A DNA stretch of 64,000 bases from Anaerolinea sp. (GTDB lineage: Bacteria; Chloroflexota; Anaerolineae; Anaerolineales; Anaerolineaceae), in NCBI GenBank assembly GCA_029975965.1, contig JARKOV010000121.1, forward strand, positions 10,848 through 74,847. Reading direction: 5' to 3'. Position 1 is the stretch's first letter; each line of letters starts with the position of its first letter. This document shows positions 1 to 9,506 of this stretch, piece by piece. The position numbers and the translations under genes were made by a program. The notes below the pieces were generated by a model that worked only from the letters and a program-made list of their open reading frames with translations, had not been told where the DNA came from and searched no databases.

Positions 1-1567
<1,567 letters not shown>

Positions 1568-1582
1568 GGATGACCTTTCTGT

Positions 1583-2662
1583 TCAGTTATCGGGCTGCAA
1601 GTTGAGCATCACCCGCCTGGAAATGATCCGGCTGCGGGGTTCTTCCATGGTGCGCAAGGATGGGTCTGCGCCACACGATTCGCGGATGTACAAGCGGCCC
1701 TGGATCTTGACTTCTTCTTCAATGACAGTGTTGTCGGCAATCTGGCGCAGCATCATTTCGGCCGCCGCAAGGCCCATTTCGTAAACCGGCAGGCTGACCG
1801 TGGTCAGGTTGGGGCGACAGATGCCGGCAAAATCGCGGTTGTCGTAACCCGCTACCGCCACATCTTGCGGCACCTGTAACCCTGCCTTTTGCGCGCCGTA
1901 TATCGCGCCCAGCGCCATCAGGTCGTTGGCGGCGAAGATCGCCGTGGGGCGGTCAGGTCGGTCGAGCAGGCGCTGGGCGGCTTCATCCCCGCTGGGGAGC
2001 TCCCAATCGCCTGCCTGCACCAGCGCCGGGTCGAAGGGAATGCCGTGGGCCGCCAGGGAGTCGCGGTAGGCGTCCAGGCGGCGACGGGCTGAGTGCCATC
2101 GCTCGGGCCCGTGAATGTGAGCTATGCGGCGGTGTCCGAGGCGGAACAGGTGCTCCATGACCAACGAGGCGTTGTGGTAATCGTCCGGAACGACCGAGTT
2201 GGGCACTATGTTGCCAAACAGGCGGTGGGCGTACACGTAGGGCTTGCGCGCCTGTTCGAGCTCCTCGAGGGGCAGCAGGTGAGAAAACTCGACGAAGATA
2301 ATTCCATCCACCGGCCTGGAAAGCATCGTCTGGATGGCGCTCTTTTCCAGCTCGGGGTTGAGATCGGTGTTGACGATCAGGCTGATGTAACCGTGCTCGG
2401 TGAGATAATCCTGAATGCCGCGGATGATGGGAGGTGTAAAGGGGCTGAGCAGGTCGTCGATGACGATGCCGATGGTGTCGGTGCGCTCGGTGCGCAGGCT
2501 GCGCGCCATCAGGTTGGGCCGGTAACCCATCTCCTGTGCGGCAGCCAGGACTTTCCTGCGCGCCTCTTCGCTGACCGGGTAATCGCTGTTGGTGAGCACG
2601 CGCGAGACGGTGGGGACGGAAAGTCCGGTTCTTTTGGCGATGTCTTCCAGTTTAACGGTCAT
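1583..2662 (-). CDS. LacI-family transcriptional regulator
   Basis: A 359-residue LacI/GalR repressor. The N-terminal helix-turn-helix with the family pattern (LEDIAKRTGLSVPTVSRVL, about residues 4-22) is followed by the hinge region (YRPNLMARSL) and a periplasmic-binding-protein-like sugar domain (about 60-340) with typical stretches such as GIVIDD, VDGIIFVEF and AIFAANDLMALG. The frame could be extended to an ATG at 2731. That start lies in the -35 hexamer of the promoter and upstream of the predicted transcript start (about 2696), and the extra residues only translate the two operators, so 2662 is taken. It is the first gene of a two-gene unit with the GH127 enzyme. The operators beside its promoter imply autoregulation; the inducer is probably an arabinose- or galactose-type sugar (inference). 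Confidence 0.93.
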   Translation of the reverse strand: MTVKLEDIAKRTGLSVPTVSRVLTNSDYPVSEEARRKVLAAAQEMGYRPNLMARSLRTERTDTIGIVIDDLLSPFTPPIIRGIQDYLTEHGYISLIVNTDLNPELEKSAIQTMLSRPVDGIIFVEFSHLLPLEELEQARKPYVYAHRLFGNIVPNSVVPDDYHNASLVMEHLFRLGHRRIAHIHGPERWHSARRRLDAYRDSLAAHGIPFDPALVQAGDWELPSGDEAAQRLLDRPDRPTAIFAANDLMALGAIYGAQKAGLQVPQDVAVAGYDNRDFAGICRPNLTTVSLPVYEMGLAAAEMMLRQIADNTVIEEEVKIQGRLYIRESCGADPSLRTMEEPRSRIISRRVMLNLQPDN

Positions 2663-2676
2663 GGCTACTCTGGTTT

Positions 2677-2692
2677 CAGAAATCGTTTTCTG
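2677..2692. promoter_or_regulatory. LacI-type operator, copy O2 (just after transcript start)
   Basis: Identical 16-bp sequence to the copy at 2710-2725, lying at about +5 to +20 of the predicted transcript. Two identical sites in phase on the helix suit cooperative binding by a dimeric or tetrameric LacI protein. Confidence 0.8.
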
Positions 2693-2702
2693 GGATGATG
2701 CT

Positions 2703-2731
2703 ATCGTAGCAGAAATCGTTTTCTGTGTCAA
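2703..2731 (-). promoter_or_regulatory. sigma-70-type promoter of the LacI-GH127 unit
   Basis: On the minus strand a perfect -35 TTGACA (2731-2726) is followed by a 17-bp spacer and the -10 TACGAT (2708-2703). The transcript start would be near 2696, giving a leader of about 34 nt before the ATG at 2662. The spacer is almost exactly the upstream operator copy, so repressor and RNA polymerase should compete for it. Confidence 0.8.
2710..2725. promoter_or_regulatory. LacI-type operator, copy O1 (in promoter spacer)
   Basis: CAGAAATCGTTTTCTG is a 16-bp near-perfect palindrome around a central CG, as expected of LacI/GalR operators. It fills the spacer between -35 and -10. An identical copy lies 33 bp away, centre to centre, about three helical turns. 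Confidence 0.8.
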
Positions 2732-2818
2732 TACCCAATTTTCTACCCGCTGCCTGTCGTCGTTTCTTTTTAATCGTGTTTCTCATTCTGCTAAAAATCA
2801 TGGGCTCAATCGCTTTTT

Positions 2819-2827
2819 TGTTATACT
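2819..2827 (+). promoter_or_regulatory. possible extended -10 promoter for the epimerase / GH13 unit
   Basis: TGT followed by TATACT fits an extended -10 element reading rightward, with a transcript start near 2834 and a 66-nt leader. No good -35 is visible and no copy of the LacI operator lies next to it, so joint control with the LacI unit is not shown. Confidence 0.4.
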
Positions 2828-2899
2828 TGGGACGATCCAACTGCCTGCCCAATTCCATATCCGTTGGCGGGTGACCTGCCGTCATATTCGAGGAACCCC

Positions 2900-3751
2900 A
2901 TGAAGTTTGGCGCACATTCGTACATCTTCTCGGAGAGCTGGAGCGACGCCGACCTGAGCGTGTTGGACGAAGTTAGGCGGCTGGGGCTTGACCTGCTCGA
3001 TATCGCTGTGGGAGACGATGTCGTTTTCACCCCGGCGCAGGTGCGCCGCCAGGCGGAGTCGCTGGGGCTGGAGTTGGCAATCAGCCCGGGCGGGTTGTGG
3101 CCGCTGGCGTGCGACCTTTCTGCCGAAGATGAAGCCGACCGCGCCGCCGGGCTGGCCTGGCACCGCAAGCAGGTCGAGCTGGCATCTGAAATGGGCGCGA
3201 TTGCTTACAGCGGCTCGCTCTACGGGCACACCGGCGTTGTCCGGCCGCATGCGCCGACAAGCGATGAGTATGCGCTGATTGCCGAGGGATTGCGGCGGCT
3301 GGCGGAGTACGGCCAGGCGCACGGGGTAAAGATCTTAATCGAGCCGATGAGTCACTTCCGCACCAACCTGGTCAATAAGCCCGAGCAGGCCGTGCGCCTC
3401 GTCGAACTGGCGGATCACCCCAACCTGGGCATCTTGCTGGACACCTACCACATGGTGGTGGAAGTGCGCGACTACGGCCAGGGCATTCGCGCGGCGAGCC
3501 GGCATCTGTGGGGTCTGCATGCCTGCGAGAACGACCGCGGCGCGCCAGGTGGGGGCATTGTGCCGTGGGATGAGGTGTTCCAGGCGCTGCGCGATCTCCG
3601 GTTCGACGGTTACCTGGTGATGGAAGCCTACAATTCCTCCATCCCCGGTTTTGCCTGGCGGCGCGGGATGTTCCACAATGTCTGCCCGGATGCGCAGGCT
3701 TTCGTCCGCCAGGGTTTAGATTTTTTACACGCCGGTCTGCAGAATTGGTGA
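2900..3751 (+). CDS. Sugar phosphate isomerase/epimerase-like protein, D-tagatose/D-psicose 3-epimerase type
   Basis: A 283-residue TIM-barrel protein of the AP-endonuclease-2-like superfamily. Candidate active-site residues are Glu148, Asp181, His184, His207, Arg213 and Glu242. They fall at a constant offset of -4 from the catalytic set remembered for D-tagatose 3-epimerase (E152, D185, H188, H211, R217, E246). This argues for a metal-dependent ketose 3-epimerase acting in the cytoplasm on a free keto-sugar. The longer frame begins at 2864, but the ATG at 2900 has AGGA just upstream and gives the normal N-terminus. It is divergent from the LacI gene and heads a rightward unit with the DUF1330 and GH13 genes. 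A related keto-acid isomerase role cannot be excluded. Confidence 0.82.
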   Translation: MKFGAHSYIFSESWSDADLSVLDEVRRLGLDLLDIAVGDDVVFTPAQVRRQAESLGLELAISPGGLWPLACDLSAEDEADRAAGLAWHRKQVELASEMGAIAYSGSLYGHTGVVRPHAPTSDEYALIAEGLRRLAEYGQAHGVKILIEPMSHFRTNLVNKPEQAVRLVELADHPNLGILLDTYHMVVEVRDYGQGIRAASRHLWGLHACENDRGAPGGGIVPWDEVFQALRDLRFDGYLVMEAYNSSIPGFAWRRGMFHNVCPDAQAFVRQGLDFLHAGLQNW

Positions 3752-3807
3752 GCGCAGGGAACACAATCCAGAAAAGGTTCATTTCAGTCTCATGCCAGGA
3801 GGAATGC

Positions 3808-4101
3808 ATGACAGCCTATGTGATCGTTGAAATCGAAGTGCTGGACCCAGAGAAGTACGCGGTCTACCGCGAGATGGCTCCACCATTGGTCGCCGCCTAC
3901 GGCGGGAAATACCTGGCGCGTGGCGGCAAGACCGTTTTGCTGGAAGGGGAGAAAGATCCAGAGCGATTGGTGATCCTCGAATTTGAAAGCGTCGAACGGG
4001 CCCTGGCCTGGTGGAACTCGCCAGAATATGCCGAGGCAAAACGCATGCGCCAGTTGACGACTCGCTCGCGCATGGTGGTCATCGAAGGTGTTTCTGCCTG
4101 A
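3808..4101 (+). CDS. DUF1330 family protein
   Basis: A 97-residue protein with the ferredoxin-like dimeric alpha/beta pattern of DUF1330: the opening MTAYVIVEIEVLDPEKYAVY, a central GGKYLARGG turn, and the closing LVILEFESVERALAWWNSPEY segment. The ATG at 3808 follows a perfect AGGAGG at 3797-3802, which decides the start against an upstream in-frame codon at 3745. Members of this family have no settled function; small stress-related or monooxygenase-like roles have been proposed. It lies 14 bp before the GH13 gene and 56 bp after the epimerase, so it is probably co-transcribed with both. Confidence 0.85.
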   Translation: MTAYVIVEIEVLDPEKYAVYREMAPPLVAAYGGKYLARGGKTVLLEGEKDPERLVILEFESVERALAWWNSPEYAEAKRMRQLTTRSRMVVIEGVSA

Positions 4102-4115
4102 TCAAGGAGGTTGAT

Positions 4116-5729
4116 ATGAGCGACCAATTGCGTTGGTGGCAGCGCGGGACGGTTTACCAGATTTACCCGCGCAGTTTCATGGACTCGAACGGCGATGGGG
4201 TGGGCGACCTGCAAGGGATCCTCCGCAAGCTGGACTATCTCAACGACGGCACACCCGGCTCGTTGGGCGTCGATGCAATCTGGCTGAGCCCGTTCCAACG
4301 CTCGCCGATGGCTGATTTCGGTTACGATGTGTCGGATTACTGCGATGTGGACCCGTTGTTCGGCACCCTCGCTGATTTCGACCAGTTGGTGGTCGAGGCG
4401 CACAAGCGCGGGATGAAGGTGATCATCGACTACGTCCCCAACCACACCTCCGATCAGCACGCCTGGTTCATCGAGTCGCGCTCGAGCCGCGACAACCCCA
4501 AGCGCGACTGGTATATCTGGCGCGACCCGAAGCCCGACGGCTCGCCGCCCAATAACTGGGGCAGCTTTTTCGGTGGGCCGGCATGGACCTTTGACGCTCA
4601 CACCGGACAGTACTACATGCACCAGTTCGTCAAGGAACAGCCGGAGCTCAACTGGCGCAACCCGGAGGTGCGCGCGGCGATGCTGGATGTGCTGCGTTTC
4701 TGGATGCGGCGCGGTGTGGACGGTTTTCGCATGGATGTGATCGGTCTGATCATCAAGGACGCCGGGTTGCGCGATAACCCGCCCAACCCCAATGCCCCGC
4801 CCAACCTGCCCGCCAATGACCTTTTCTCGCGCTTACAGCAGGTCTACAACCTGGACCAGGATGAAGTCCACGAGGTGATCAAGGACATCCGTAAAACGCT
4901 GGACGAGTTTGACGACACCTGCGGGATCGGTGAGCTGTGGGGACCGCTGGATCGCTGGGTGCGCTACTACGGTGAAAACGGCGATGAGCTGCAGTTGCCC
5001 TTCAATTTCCGCCTGATGCAACAGCCGTGGAGCGCGCAGGCGATGCGAGCCAGCGTGGATGAGCTGGAGGCGGCGATCCCGACCTGGGCCTGGCCGAATT
5101 ACGTGCTGGGCAACCACGACCAGCCGCGCATGGCCTCGCGCTTTGGCGGGCTGGCGCAGGCCCGCTTGGCGGGGATGATGCTGCTCACCCTGCGCGGTAC
5201 GCCGACGTTTTACTATGGCGATGAAATCGGCCTGGAAAATGGGGTGATCCCGCCGGACAAGATCCAGGATCCGCAGGGCGTGAACCTGGGGGCTGAGCGC
5301 ACCCGGGATGTGTGCCGCACGCCGATGCAATGGGACGCCGGCCCGCACGCCGGCTTTTCGACTGTCGAGCCCTGGTTGCCGGTGACGGCTGATTACGCGG
5401 TGCGAAATGTGGCAGCGCAAAGCAAGGATGCGGGCTCGATGCTGAATTTCTACCGCAAGCTGTTCTGGCTGCGGCGCGGCTCTCCGGCGCTATACGGTGG
5501 GAGTTACCGCCCCCTGGATGTGGCGGGCGACTGCTTCGTTTACCTGCGTGAGAGCGGTTCGGAGCGGAAGCTGGTGGCGCTCAACTTCGGCGCCGAGCCG
5601 GTGAACCTCAGCCTGCCGCTGGAAGGGGAAGGAAAGGTGCTGCTCTCGACCCGCCTGGGACGGAAGAGCGCGATCGACCTCGCGAAGCTCCACCTGGATG
5701 GTTACGAAGGCGTGGTGGTGGAGGTGTAA
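4116..5729 (+). CDS. GH13 alpha-glucosidase (oligo-1,6-glucosidase type)
   Basis: A 537-residue GH13 enzyme that would hydrolyse alpha-glucosidic bonds of imported oligosaccharides in the cytoplasm. The (beta/alpha)8 domain opens with the usual YQIYPRSFMDSNGDGVGDL block. Catalytic residues are visible: nucleophile Asp207 (GFRMDVIG), acid/base Glu273 (GELWG) and transition-state Asp335 (GNHDQP). TPMQWD and the calcium-site-like DSNGDG loop are typical of the alpha-glucosidase subfamilies. A short C-terminal beta domain follows. The start at 4116 is set by AAGGAGG at 4104-4110, and the length is normal. Final gene of the rightward unit; a palindromic repeat element follows its stop. Confidence 0.92.
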   Translation: MSDQLRWWQRGTVYQIYPRSFMDSNGDGVGDLQGILRKLDYLNDGTPGSLGVDAIWLSPFQRSPMADFGYDVSDYCDVDPLFGTLADFDQLVVEAHKRGMKVIIDYVPNHTSDQHAWFIESRSSRDNPKRDWYIWRDPKPDGSPPNNWGSFFGGPAWTFDAHTGQYYMHQFVKEQPELNWRNPEVRAAMLDVLRFWMRRGVDGFRMDVIGLIIKDAGLRDNPPNPNAPPNLPANDLFSRLQQVYNLDQDEVHEVIKDIRKTLDEFDDTCGIGELWGPLDRWVRYYGENGDELQLPFNFRLMQQPWSAQAMRASVDELEAAIPTWAWPNYVLGNHDQPRMASRFGGLAQARLAGMMLLTLRGTPTFYYGDEIGLENGVIPPDKIQDPQGVNLGAERTRDVCRTPMQWDAGPHAGFSTVEPWLPVTADYAVRNVAAQSKDAGSMLNFYRKLFWLRRGSPALYGGSYRPLDVAGDCFVYLRESGSERKLVALNFGAEPVNLSLPLEGEGKVLLSTRLGRKSAIDLAKLHLDGYEGVVVEV

Positions 5730-5750
5730 GCCCCACAGCGGCCAGCTCTG

Positions 5751-5818
5751 ATTGTGCAATTCATTTTCTGTAAAATGTGGGCTTGGCCCCACATTTTATA
5801 GAAAAATTGACACACAAT
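5751..5818. repeat. Palindromic intergenic element, copy 1
   Basis: ATTTTCTGTAAAATGTGGG (from 5763) is mirrored by CCCACATTTTATAGAAAA, with AATT next to both arms and ATTGTG / CACAAT as outer ends. It can fold into a stem of more than 20 bp around a short loop. Close relatives lie at 14121, 27189 and 63396. It sits just after the GH13 stop and before the 3' end of a convergent gene. Confidence 0.8.
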
Positions 5819-5914
5819 CCCAGCTCTGAACGAAAGAGGACCCCTCTCGGCTTCCTCTCCATGGGGAGAAGCGCTTGCTTCCTTCTTGTTGAGGATGGGG
5901 TGGGGTCCTTCTGT

Positions 5915-6787
5915 TTAAGCCGGTCTTTCGCTTTTGACGTTCATCAACAGCAGCACCGCAAGGAGGATGTCCGCCAGGGTCAGGACGATGAAACCGCCCA
6001 CCACGGCCAGGCTGTCAGGCACACCTTGCAGCGCCTGGTTGATGCCCATGGCGCTGACCGCGATGCTCATGGTCAACGACTTCATCACCGCGACCGACGA
6101 GAGCAGGTAGCCCCAAGCGCTGCGCTTGAGCAGCAAGATACCGGCGAGCGAAGCCAGGGGAAGGATCAAGCCCAGGTCCATCGCCTGGATGACCATGGTG
6201 ATGCCGTTCTCGAGCATCGGCACCGAGCCGTGGGTGAGCGGCGGCAGGATGCGCCCACCGATCCAGGCGACGAAGAGAAAGGCGGCGGTGGCAATCAGCA
6301 CCCAGGCGATCAAGCGGCGGGGCAGGCGTTCGGAGAAGCGCTGCGGCAGGCTTGCCAGGTCGAAGGACAGCATGCAGAGAATGAAAGCAAACAGGCTGAG
6401 GCTGAACAAGGCCACATATACCAGGAAGAGAGCGTTGAAGGCGGTGTTGAACGACATCGACATATAGGTGTAGAGGAAGAACCCCAACGTTCCGGTGAGC
6501 AGCAGCCGTCCGCGCAGCGACCCGCGGAACGCCAGCCAGGTCGAAATAGCGAGGAGCGGCAGCCCCAGGACCAGGGCCACCAGGTCGTTGGCCTGCATCT
6601 GCGCGGCAGAGCTGAGCGTATCGTAGAAATATAACCCGCGCCCGTTGATCGTCACCTCTTCGCCGCGCAGGCTGGTAAAGGGGTAGGGCTCGCCGTCCGT
6701 GGGGTAAAAAAGCCCCATGCAGGCGGCGAACAAGGCCAGGATGAAGATAGCGGGCAGCATCCATTTCAAGGCGGACTGGTTTTTCAT
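5915..6787 (-). CDS. Multi-pass membrane protein of unknown function
   Basis: A 290-residue protein with about eight hydrophobic segments: residues 7-26, then after a roughly 40-residue polar loop seven more spans to the C-terminus. No enzymatic motif is recognised. The loop after the first segment (around FTSLRGEEVTINGRGLYFYD) would lie outside the membrane. The start at 6787 gives a short basic N-terminus, and the stop of the flavodoxin-like gene lies 26 bp upstream, so the two are probably one transcript. Function unknown; position suggests a link to the flavodoxin-like protein (inference). Confidence 0.75.
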   Translation of the reverse strand: MKNQSALKWMLPAIFILALFAACMGLFYPTDGEPYPFTSLRGEEVTINGRGLYFYDTLSSAAQMQANDLVALVLGLPLLAISTWLAFRGSLRGRLLLTGTLGFFLYTYMSMSFNTAFNALFLVYVALFSLSLFAFILCMLSFDLASLPQRFSERLPRRLIAWVLIATAAFLFVAWIGGRILPPLTHGSVPMLENGITMVIQAMDLGLILPLASLAGILLLKRSAWGYLLSSVAVMKSLTMSIAVSAMGINQALQGVPDSLAVVGGFIVLTLADILLAVLLLMNVKSERPA

Positions 6788-6813
6788 TCAGACAAGCTCC
6801 TCGTATCGCAAAA

Positions 6814-7305
6814 TCACAGTGCAATGGTCTCAGCCCAGCCGCGAATCGCCGCCCAGTCACGGAAGTCTCCTTCAGGCGACTTGACCGCTTTGCCGATCAG
6901 GCGCTCGATCAGAGAGACCTTTGCCAGGTCGCCGACTCCGGCGAAAAAGGCTTCGCATTTTGGCTGCACCAGCTTGCGCACCGGGTCGAGATATGCCCGC
7001 CGGGCAGCGCGGCTGGTCTCTTCATCACCGGTATTGAGGATGTGCACAGCGAAGAATGCGGTCGGCATCTGATTGAGGGCGCCGCGGTTGCTCTCGACGA
7101 ACTTGATCGCTTCGGGCAGCCACTGGCCAAAGCGCACCGCGCTGCCCAGCACCACCGCGTGGTACTGCGCGACCGGTGGATTTTCTTTGACCGGTGTCAA
7201 GTCCACCTGATAACCGCGTGCGGTCAGGGTTTCGGCAATCGCTGCTGCCACCTGGGTGGTGGAACCGGCGCGGGTGGCATACGTGACTAGAATTCGTTCC
7301 TTCAT
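6814..7305 (-). CDS. Flavodoxin-domain protein, HemG-like
   Basis: A 163-residue flavodoxin fold. The FMN phosphate loop is visible near the N-terminus (TYATRAGSTTQVAAAIAETL), and the hallmark VVLGSAVRFGQW segment follows at the second binding loop. The C-terminal GDLAKVSLIERLIGKAVKSPEGDFRDW resembles the menaquinone-dependent protoporphyrinogen IX dehydrogenase (HemG) group, which accepts electrons from haem precursors or other reductants. The ATG at 7305 (MKERILVTYATRAG) gives the normal flavodoxin start; the frame is open to 7404, but the extra residues have no family match. No other haem gene is nearby, so a general flavodoxin reductase role is equally possible. Confidence 0.83.
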   Translation of the reverse strand: MKERILVTYATRAGSTTQVAAAIAETLTARGYQVDLTPVKENPPVAQYHAVVLGSAVRFGQWLPEAIKFVESNRGALNQMPTAFFAVHILNTGDEETSRAARRAYLDPVRKLVQPKCEAFFAGVGDLAKVSLIERLIGKAVKSPEGDFRDWAAIRGWAETIAL

Positions 7306-7474
7306 TGCATCGGCCTCTCTAAATAATAGCCTGAGGATTTCCGGCTGGGCCGGATGGTCGTGCAACCAGGCCCGCTGCATATGAATATCATACGCTTGAT
7401 CCACTCGACAAGTTGCGCTGGTTTAATCTCTAAAGCAGGCGAGGCGGCTCAGGACTCTCTCATATGGAATTTGG

Positions 7475-7510
7475 TGGGTTATTTGGGGGACAAAGCCCAC
7501 AAATAACCCA
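7475..7510. repeat. Hairpin related to the palindromic element family (copy 5, diverged)
   Basis: TGGGTTATTTG pairs perfectly with CAAATAACCCA across a GGGG...CAAAGCCC centre. The centre resembles the GGGGCAAAGCCC loop of the other palindromic elements, but the arms differ. It lies between the stop of the HlyD-like gene and the flavodoxin gene on the leftward strand, so it could also end or process the exporter transcript. There is no T-run. Confidence 0.6.
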
Positions 7511-7573
7511 TAAAAATCGATCTGACTGACCACTCGGGGTGGATTGTGCAAATAACAAAAATGAACTCCAATC

Positions 7574-8752
7574 TCAGGGTGAAAAGCTCACGGTTGCGCT
7601 CATTCCCCACAGCAGCCCGGCGGGCGACCCGTCGAACTGGATTGTTACCTTGTACACCACGTCACCGCCTAATTTGCTGGCGCGTTGCGAGATTTTCACC
7701 ACCTTGCCTGGAAAGCTTTCGCCCAGCGCGACCAGCGAAATTTCCACTGGCTGGCCGGTCCGGATCAACTGGATATCCCGCTCGCTCAGGTCGGTGGTTT
7801 CGACCTGCATCTGGTCCAGGGTCGCGATGGTCATCACCGTTTGCCCCGGGACAACGGCCTGCCCAGAGGTCACCGGCACGCTGACCACCGTGCCGGAAAA
7901 AGGCGCCTTCAGCACAGCCCGATCGAGGGCGAGCTGGGTGGTGCTCAGGTTGGCCTCTGCACTGGCAACGGCGGCTTGCAAGCGGGTCAGTTCACCCGGA
8001 TCGACGCCGTTTTGCTGGGCAAGCAGCTCGTAGCGCGCGGTGGCATGATCCAACCCCGCCTTCGCCACGGCCAGCTCTGCACTCGATTCGGCGATCTCCT
8101 CGTCGGTATAGCGGATGCAATACAGGTAATTGGCCTGGGCCACATTGAAGTTTTGCTGCGCGTCGTAGATGCGCTGGAGGTGGAAGGTCGAGTCGTCGTT
8201 GTCATCGCGCAGGTCGTTAAGGATTTCCTCGGCATCTTTCATGCGGCTGTAGAACAGTTCGATGGTGTCGTCGTCGCAGCGGTGGAAATCTTTCTGCTTG
8301 AGCGATTTCACCGCGTCGTCGTAGCGTTTCTGGGCGTTGACCAAAGCGAGCTGGGCGTCTGCCATCTCAAGGGGGGCGCTGGCGGTCAGATCGTCCAGCG
8401 CCTGTTGTGCGCTGATCAGGCTCAGGCGAGCCGATTCGAGCACCGATCGCAACTGAGCCAGGTTTTCCTGCGCGGCAAGCAGGTCGCCGGCTTGCACCTC
8501 GTCACCCTCGGCGACGTTGACCTCCGACACCAGCCCAGGGACGACGAAGCTGAGATCGGCGAAGAGCTGCGGGACGACTTCAGCCGAGGCGGTGATCGAT
8601 CCCGATGTGGCGGGTGAAGCAGCGGAAGCCGCGGTTGGCATCGCCAGGGTGGGAATGGCGGTCGGTGTGGCCGTGTTGCAGGCAGCGAGCGCGAGGACAC
8701 AGACCACAACGATGGATGATAATAGAACTACAGCATGGCGGCGGTTAGGCAT
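7574..8752 (-). CDS. HlyD/MacA-like efflux adaptor lipoprotein
   Basis: A 392-residue periplasmic-adaptor-type protein. The N-terminal signal ends in a lipobox LAAC (Cys25), so it should be an anchored lipoprotein on the outer face of the cell membrane. The lipoyl/barrel-sandwich halves flank a long helical hairpin (about residues 85-270) with coiled-coil-like heptads, and a beta-barrel domain follows (GTVVSVPVTSGQAVVPGQTV). It is the last gene of a four-gene leftward exporter cluster, 26 bp after the ATPase. With MacB-type permeases it would couple substrate capture to export. No outer-membrane TolC partner is present, in keeping with a one-membrane envelope (inference). Confidence 0.88.
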   Translation of the reverse strand: MPNRRHAVVLLSSIVVVCVLALAACNTATPTAIPTLAMPTAASAASPATSGSITASAEVVPQLFADLSFVVPGLVSEVNVAEGDEVQAGDLLAAQENLAQLRSVLESARLSLISAQQALDDLTASAPLEMADAQLALVNAQKRYDDAVKSLKQKDFHRCDDDTIELFYSRMKDAEEILNDLRDDNDDSTFHLQRIYDAQQNFNVAQANYLYCIRYTDEEIAESSAELAVAKAGLDHATARYELLAQQNGVDPGELTRLQAAVASAEANLSTTQLALDRAVLKAPFSGTVVSVPVTSGQAVVPGQTVMTIATLDQMQVETTDLSERDIQLIRTGQPVEISLVALGESFPGKVVKISQRASKLGGDVVYKVTIQFDGSPAGLLWGMSATVSFSP

Positions 8753-8778
8753 AGGTCACCTGTGGCGATCGGGTCTGG

Positions 8779-9468
8779 TCACTGCGCAGATTGGTGGTTG
8801 TCGGAAACCAGGCCGTCACGCAGTTGGATGACCCGCCGAGCGTAGGAAACAACCCGCGGGTCGTGGGTGGCGAAGATGAAGGTGACGCCAGTCTCTTGGT
8901 TGAGGCGCAGCATGATCTCCATGACTTGCTTGCCGTTTGCGGTGTCCAGGTTGGCGGTGGGCTCGTCGGCGAGCACCATCACCGGGTTGATCGCCAGCGC
9001 GCGGGCGACCGCTACGCGCTGCTGTTCTCCGCCCGATAGCTGGTCAGGGCGGTGGTGGGCGCGCTCGGTTAACCCAACGCTTTCCAGCAGTTTGTTGACG
9101 CGCGCCTTGCGCTCAGACAGCTTAAGGTTGTTGAGCAACAGCGGCAACTCGACGTTCTCATAGGCGTTGAGCCCGGGGACAAGGGCAAAGAATTGGAAGA
9201 CGAACCCGATGGTCTCTTTGCGCAGGTCAGCCCGTTGGTTGGCGTTCAAACGGGTCACGTCCTTGCCGTTGATGATCACCGAGCCGCTGGTGGGTTGGTC
9301 GAGGCAACCGATTAACTGGAGCAGGGTGGTTTTTCCCGAGCCAGAGGGCCCGACCAGGGCGGAAAATTCCCCCTGCTCGAAAGACATGCTGACGCCGCGC
9401 AGCGCCGGGGTCTCGACCTCCCCGATTTTAAAGATTTTGGTTACATTTCGTACTTCGATGGATGGCAT
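8779..9468 (-). CDS. ABC exporter ATP-binding protein (LolD/MacB type)
   Basis: A 229-residue ATPase of the MacB/LolD/FtsE class. Walker A is GPSGSGKTT (about residues 38-46), the signature is [15 protein letters not shown], Walker B is [11 protein letters not shown], and the switch His lies in FATHDPRV. Length and motif order are normal. It sits between the second permease and the adaptor gene in one leftward cluster, which together form a tripartite-like exporter energised by ATP. Substrates of such systems include lipoproteins, peptides and macrolides; the substrate here cannot be read from sequence. Confidence 0.93.
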   Translation of the reverse strand: MPSIEVRNVTKIFKIGEVETPALRGVSMSFEQGEFSALVGPSGSGKTTLLQLIGCLDQPTSGSVIINGKDVTRLNANQRADLRKETIGFVFQFFALVPGLNAYENVELPLLLNNLKLSERKARVNKLLESVGLTERAHHRPDQLSGGEQQRVAVARALAINPVMVLADEPTANLDTANGKQVMEIMLRLNQETGVTFIFATHDPRVVSYARRVIQLRDGLVSDNHQSAQ

Positions 9469-9506
9469 AACGCTCCTCCGCGATCAATGACAGGAAAGTA
9501 CTTGAA

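Noticed and set aside
2663..2731. N-terminal extension of the LacI regulator
   Set aside because: It translates two operators and the promoter, and its ATG lies in the -35 box.
5751..5818. Palindromic elements read as ordinary Rho-independent terminators
   Set aside because: The stems begin and end AT-rich, lack a following T-run, and similar copies lie upstream of a gene start and inside an operon.
5777..6634. 285-codon plus-strand frame
   Set aside because: Antisense to the eight-span membrane protein; very rich in Gln/His/Glu without family signal.
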